A DNA stretch of 64,000 nt, from assembly GCF_900327775.1 (NCBI RefSeq), contig NZ_OUMZ01000006.1, forward strand, positions 1 through 64,000, read 5' to 3'. The stretch is from Roseovarius sp. EL26. Its GTDB lineage: Bacteria > Pseudomonadota > Alphaproteobacteria > Rhodobacterales > Rhodobacteraceae. Positions 62,796 through 64,000 of this stretch are shown here, one piece after another (within the stretch, counting starts at the first letter, position 1; each line of letters begins with the position of its first letter). A model generated the notes under the pieces. It saw nothing but the letters and a program-made list of their open reading frames with translations. It made no database searches and was not told the DNA's origin. Both the position numbers and the translations under genes were made by a program.

Positions 62796-63827
62796 ATGGC
62801 AGATGCAACTGCAAACAAACCCCTCGGACTTGTCCGGGGGATGGACCGGGTATGGCTGGCGCTTACCTTCATTCTCATCCTAATAGCGCTTGTGGATTGG
62901 CCGCAATTCTTTCCAACGGTTCAATTTGCATCAAGCGCATTATTAGGCACCGCGCCATTCATTGCCTTTGCCGTATTTGCGGTGGCTTATCTCAAGGCGA
63001 CAGGGGCCGAAAGCCTGCTGGCGCGCGCCTTTCAGGGCAATCAGATTCGGATGATTTTTGTGGCCGGACTGATCGGCGGGCTGGCCCCGTTTTGTAGTTG
63101 CGAGGTTATCCCCTTCATTGCTGCCATGCTTGCCCTTGGTGCGCCTCTGGGGGCGGTTATGGCCTTTTGGTTGGCATCACCGTTGATGGATCCGGCGATG
63201 TTCTTGATTACTTCAGGTACGCTGGGCTGGGATTTCGCAGTAGGCAAAACTCTTTCTGCGGTTGGTGTTGGTCTGTTTGGTGGGTTTATCACCATGATAC
63301 TGGCAAGATCCCCTTTGTTCGCCGATCCACTACGCGAAGCCCCCCAAGTAGGCTGCGGTTGCGGTTCCAGCAATTCATTTGAAGGCACACCAGTATGGCG
63401 CTTCTGGACTGATATAGACCGCTTGAATGCTTTCAAGACATCTGCCCTGAGTAATGCAAAATTTCTGCTCAAGTGGCTTGCGCTTGCCTACGTGATCGAG
63501 GCCCTGATGCTGGCTTATATTCCAGCTGAAACCGTGGCTCGTATTTTAGGCGGTGAGGGATTGGGACCAATTATCCTTGGTGCAATCGTCGGCGCACCTG
63601 CCTATCTGAATGGATATGCGGCCGTGCCACTGGTGGACGCACTGTTGGCGCAGGGAATGAGCCAAGGTGCCGCGATGAGCTTTGTCATTGCCGGGGGCAT
63701 CAGCAGTATTCCTGCGGCAATTGCTGTCTGGGCGCTGGTGAAACCGCGGGTTTTTGCAGCTTACATTGGCTTTGCGGTCGTTGGAGCAGTGATGGCGGGG
63801 TCTCTTTGGCAGGTCGTTGCGACATGA
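62796..63827 (+). CDS. PF03773-type permease (ArsP / SO_0444-like metal or metalloid efflux)
   Basis: A 343-residue membrane protein with about eight helices. The conserved GLAPFCSCEVIPFIAAMLAL motif with its CSCE metal site, MAFWLASPLMDPAMFLITSG, and the cytosolic cysteine-rich loop VGCGCGSSNSFEG identify the family, which exports organoarsenicals or Cu/Zn. An ATG at 62796 is used; an upstream frame overlaps arsR. The following gene is separate. Confidence 0.9.
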   Translation: MADATANKPLGLVRGMDRVWLALTFILILIALVDWPQFFPTVQFASSALLGTAPFIAFAVFAVAYLKATGAESLLARAFQGNQIRMIFVAGLIGGLAPFCSCEVIPFIAAMLALGAPLGAVMAFWLASPLMDPAMFLITSGTLGWDFAVGKTLSAVGVGLFGGFITMILARSPLFADPLREAPQVGCGCGSSNSFEGTPVWRFWTDIDRLNAFKTSALSNAKFLLKWLALAYVIEALMLAYIPAETVARILGGEGLGPIILGAIVGAPAYLNGYAAVPLVDALLAQGMSQGAAMSFVIAGGISSIPAAIAVWALVKPRVFAAYIGFAVVGAVMAGSLWQVVAT

Positions 63828-63936
63828 AAAGCCGCAATTTCATAGAATAACGTCGTTTCGAATCCTCTCCCCTCGGTTGCCGCAATGCAGTAAATATCCT
63901 AATCCTTAAAAAACAGAAAAACAGGGTTGGATTTAT

Positions 63937-64000
63937 ATGTATCGTGTCTGGAATTTCGTCGCGGAATATTCGCTGCTGTTGATCATTGGCGCAGTTACTG
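63937..64000 (+). CDS. Start of a membrane protein gene, possibly NhaA (partial)
   Basis: The last 64 bases encode MYRVWNFVAEYSLLLIIGAV, an N-terminal amphipathic start leading into a membrane helix. The opening resembles Na+/H+ antiporter NhaA proteins, but too little is present to be sure. The gene runs out of the window. Confidence 0.4.
   Translation, partial: MYRVWNFVAEYSLLLIIGAVT

Overview
The window reads as a chromosomal piece of a marine Rhodobacterales (Roseobacter-group) alphaproteobacterium. The 16S rRNA 5' end has a Rhodobacteraceae-like V1 region. The Rieske/cytochrome b/cytochrome c1 genes form a Rhodobacter-style bc1 operon. dapF, dapD and dapE, an NDUFS4-like complex I subunit, an MttB-superfamily methyltransferase, a Hint-domain protein and an organosmolyte-type catabolic operon fit the same group. 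All assignments come from reading motifs; no database search was possible.

Layout. (1) 1-770: the 5' end of a leftward rRNA operon with its leader and promoter. (2) About 770-27700: an accessory island between the rRNA promoter and a tRNA-Lys gene. It seems to hold two Tn7-like elements in tandem. An exact 28-bp direct repeat, at 10271-10298 and 27670-27697, marks two right-hand ends facing the same way. The left part (1.6-10.3 kb) carries an XRE regulator, a C5 cytosine methyltransferase and a NaeI-type endonuclease. It also holds a membrane-tethered small protein divergent from a three-gene operon: a zinc ribbon/protein kinase/P-loop NTPase giant, an HNH protein and a proteasome-fold (HslV-like) Ntn peptidase. 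The right part (10.3-27.7 kb) starts with a leftward transposition operon (53-aa protein, TnsA, TnsB, TnsC, TniQ, metallophosphoesterase, membrane protein, 85-aa protein). Its cargo is an Ner-like regulator, two unrecognised proteins (one a 909-aa membrane protein), and a nucleotide-metabolism module: an HD phosphohydrolase fused to a P-loop kinase, then a protein ending in a nucleoside phosphorylase domain. A convergent HARE-HTH protein lies beside it.

(3) 27.9-35.1 kb: core genes dapF, mtaB, a glutathione transferase, an FMN-binding PaiB-like protein, an outer-membrane barrel and petABC, closed by a clear terminator. (4) 35.1-45.8 kb: a nine-gene leftward operon with overlapping genes, headed by a GntR regulator. 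Two overlapping palindromes lie just upstream of that regulator. The enzymes (HpbD-like epimerase, MttB-family methyltransferase, flavoprotein oxidases, DHDPS-family lyase/deaminase, aldehyde dehydrogenase) suggest catabolism of a quaternary amine such as proline betaine or hydroxyproline betaine through 2-oxoglutarate semialdehyde. (5) 45.9-64 kb: a glycosyltransferase/FAD oxidoreductase pair, a LOG protein, threonine dehydratase, dapD, a Hint protein, a glutamate-receptor-like channel, dapE, MATE efflux, regulators with their targets, and an ArsR/permease pair.

The strongest candidates for undescribed biology are the kinase-NTPase/HNH/Ntn-peptidase operon (4.5-10.0 kb) and the HD-kinase/nucleoside phosphorylase operon (23.4-26.6 kb). 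Both sit as cargo beside Tn7-like ends, where defence systems are often found.
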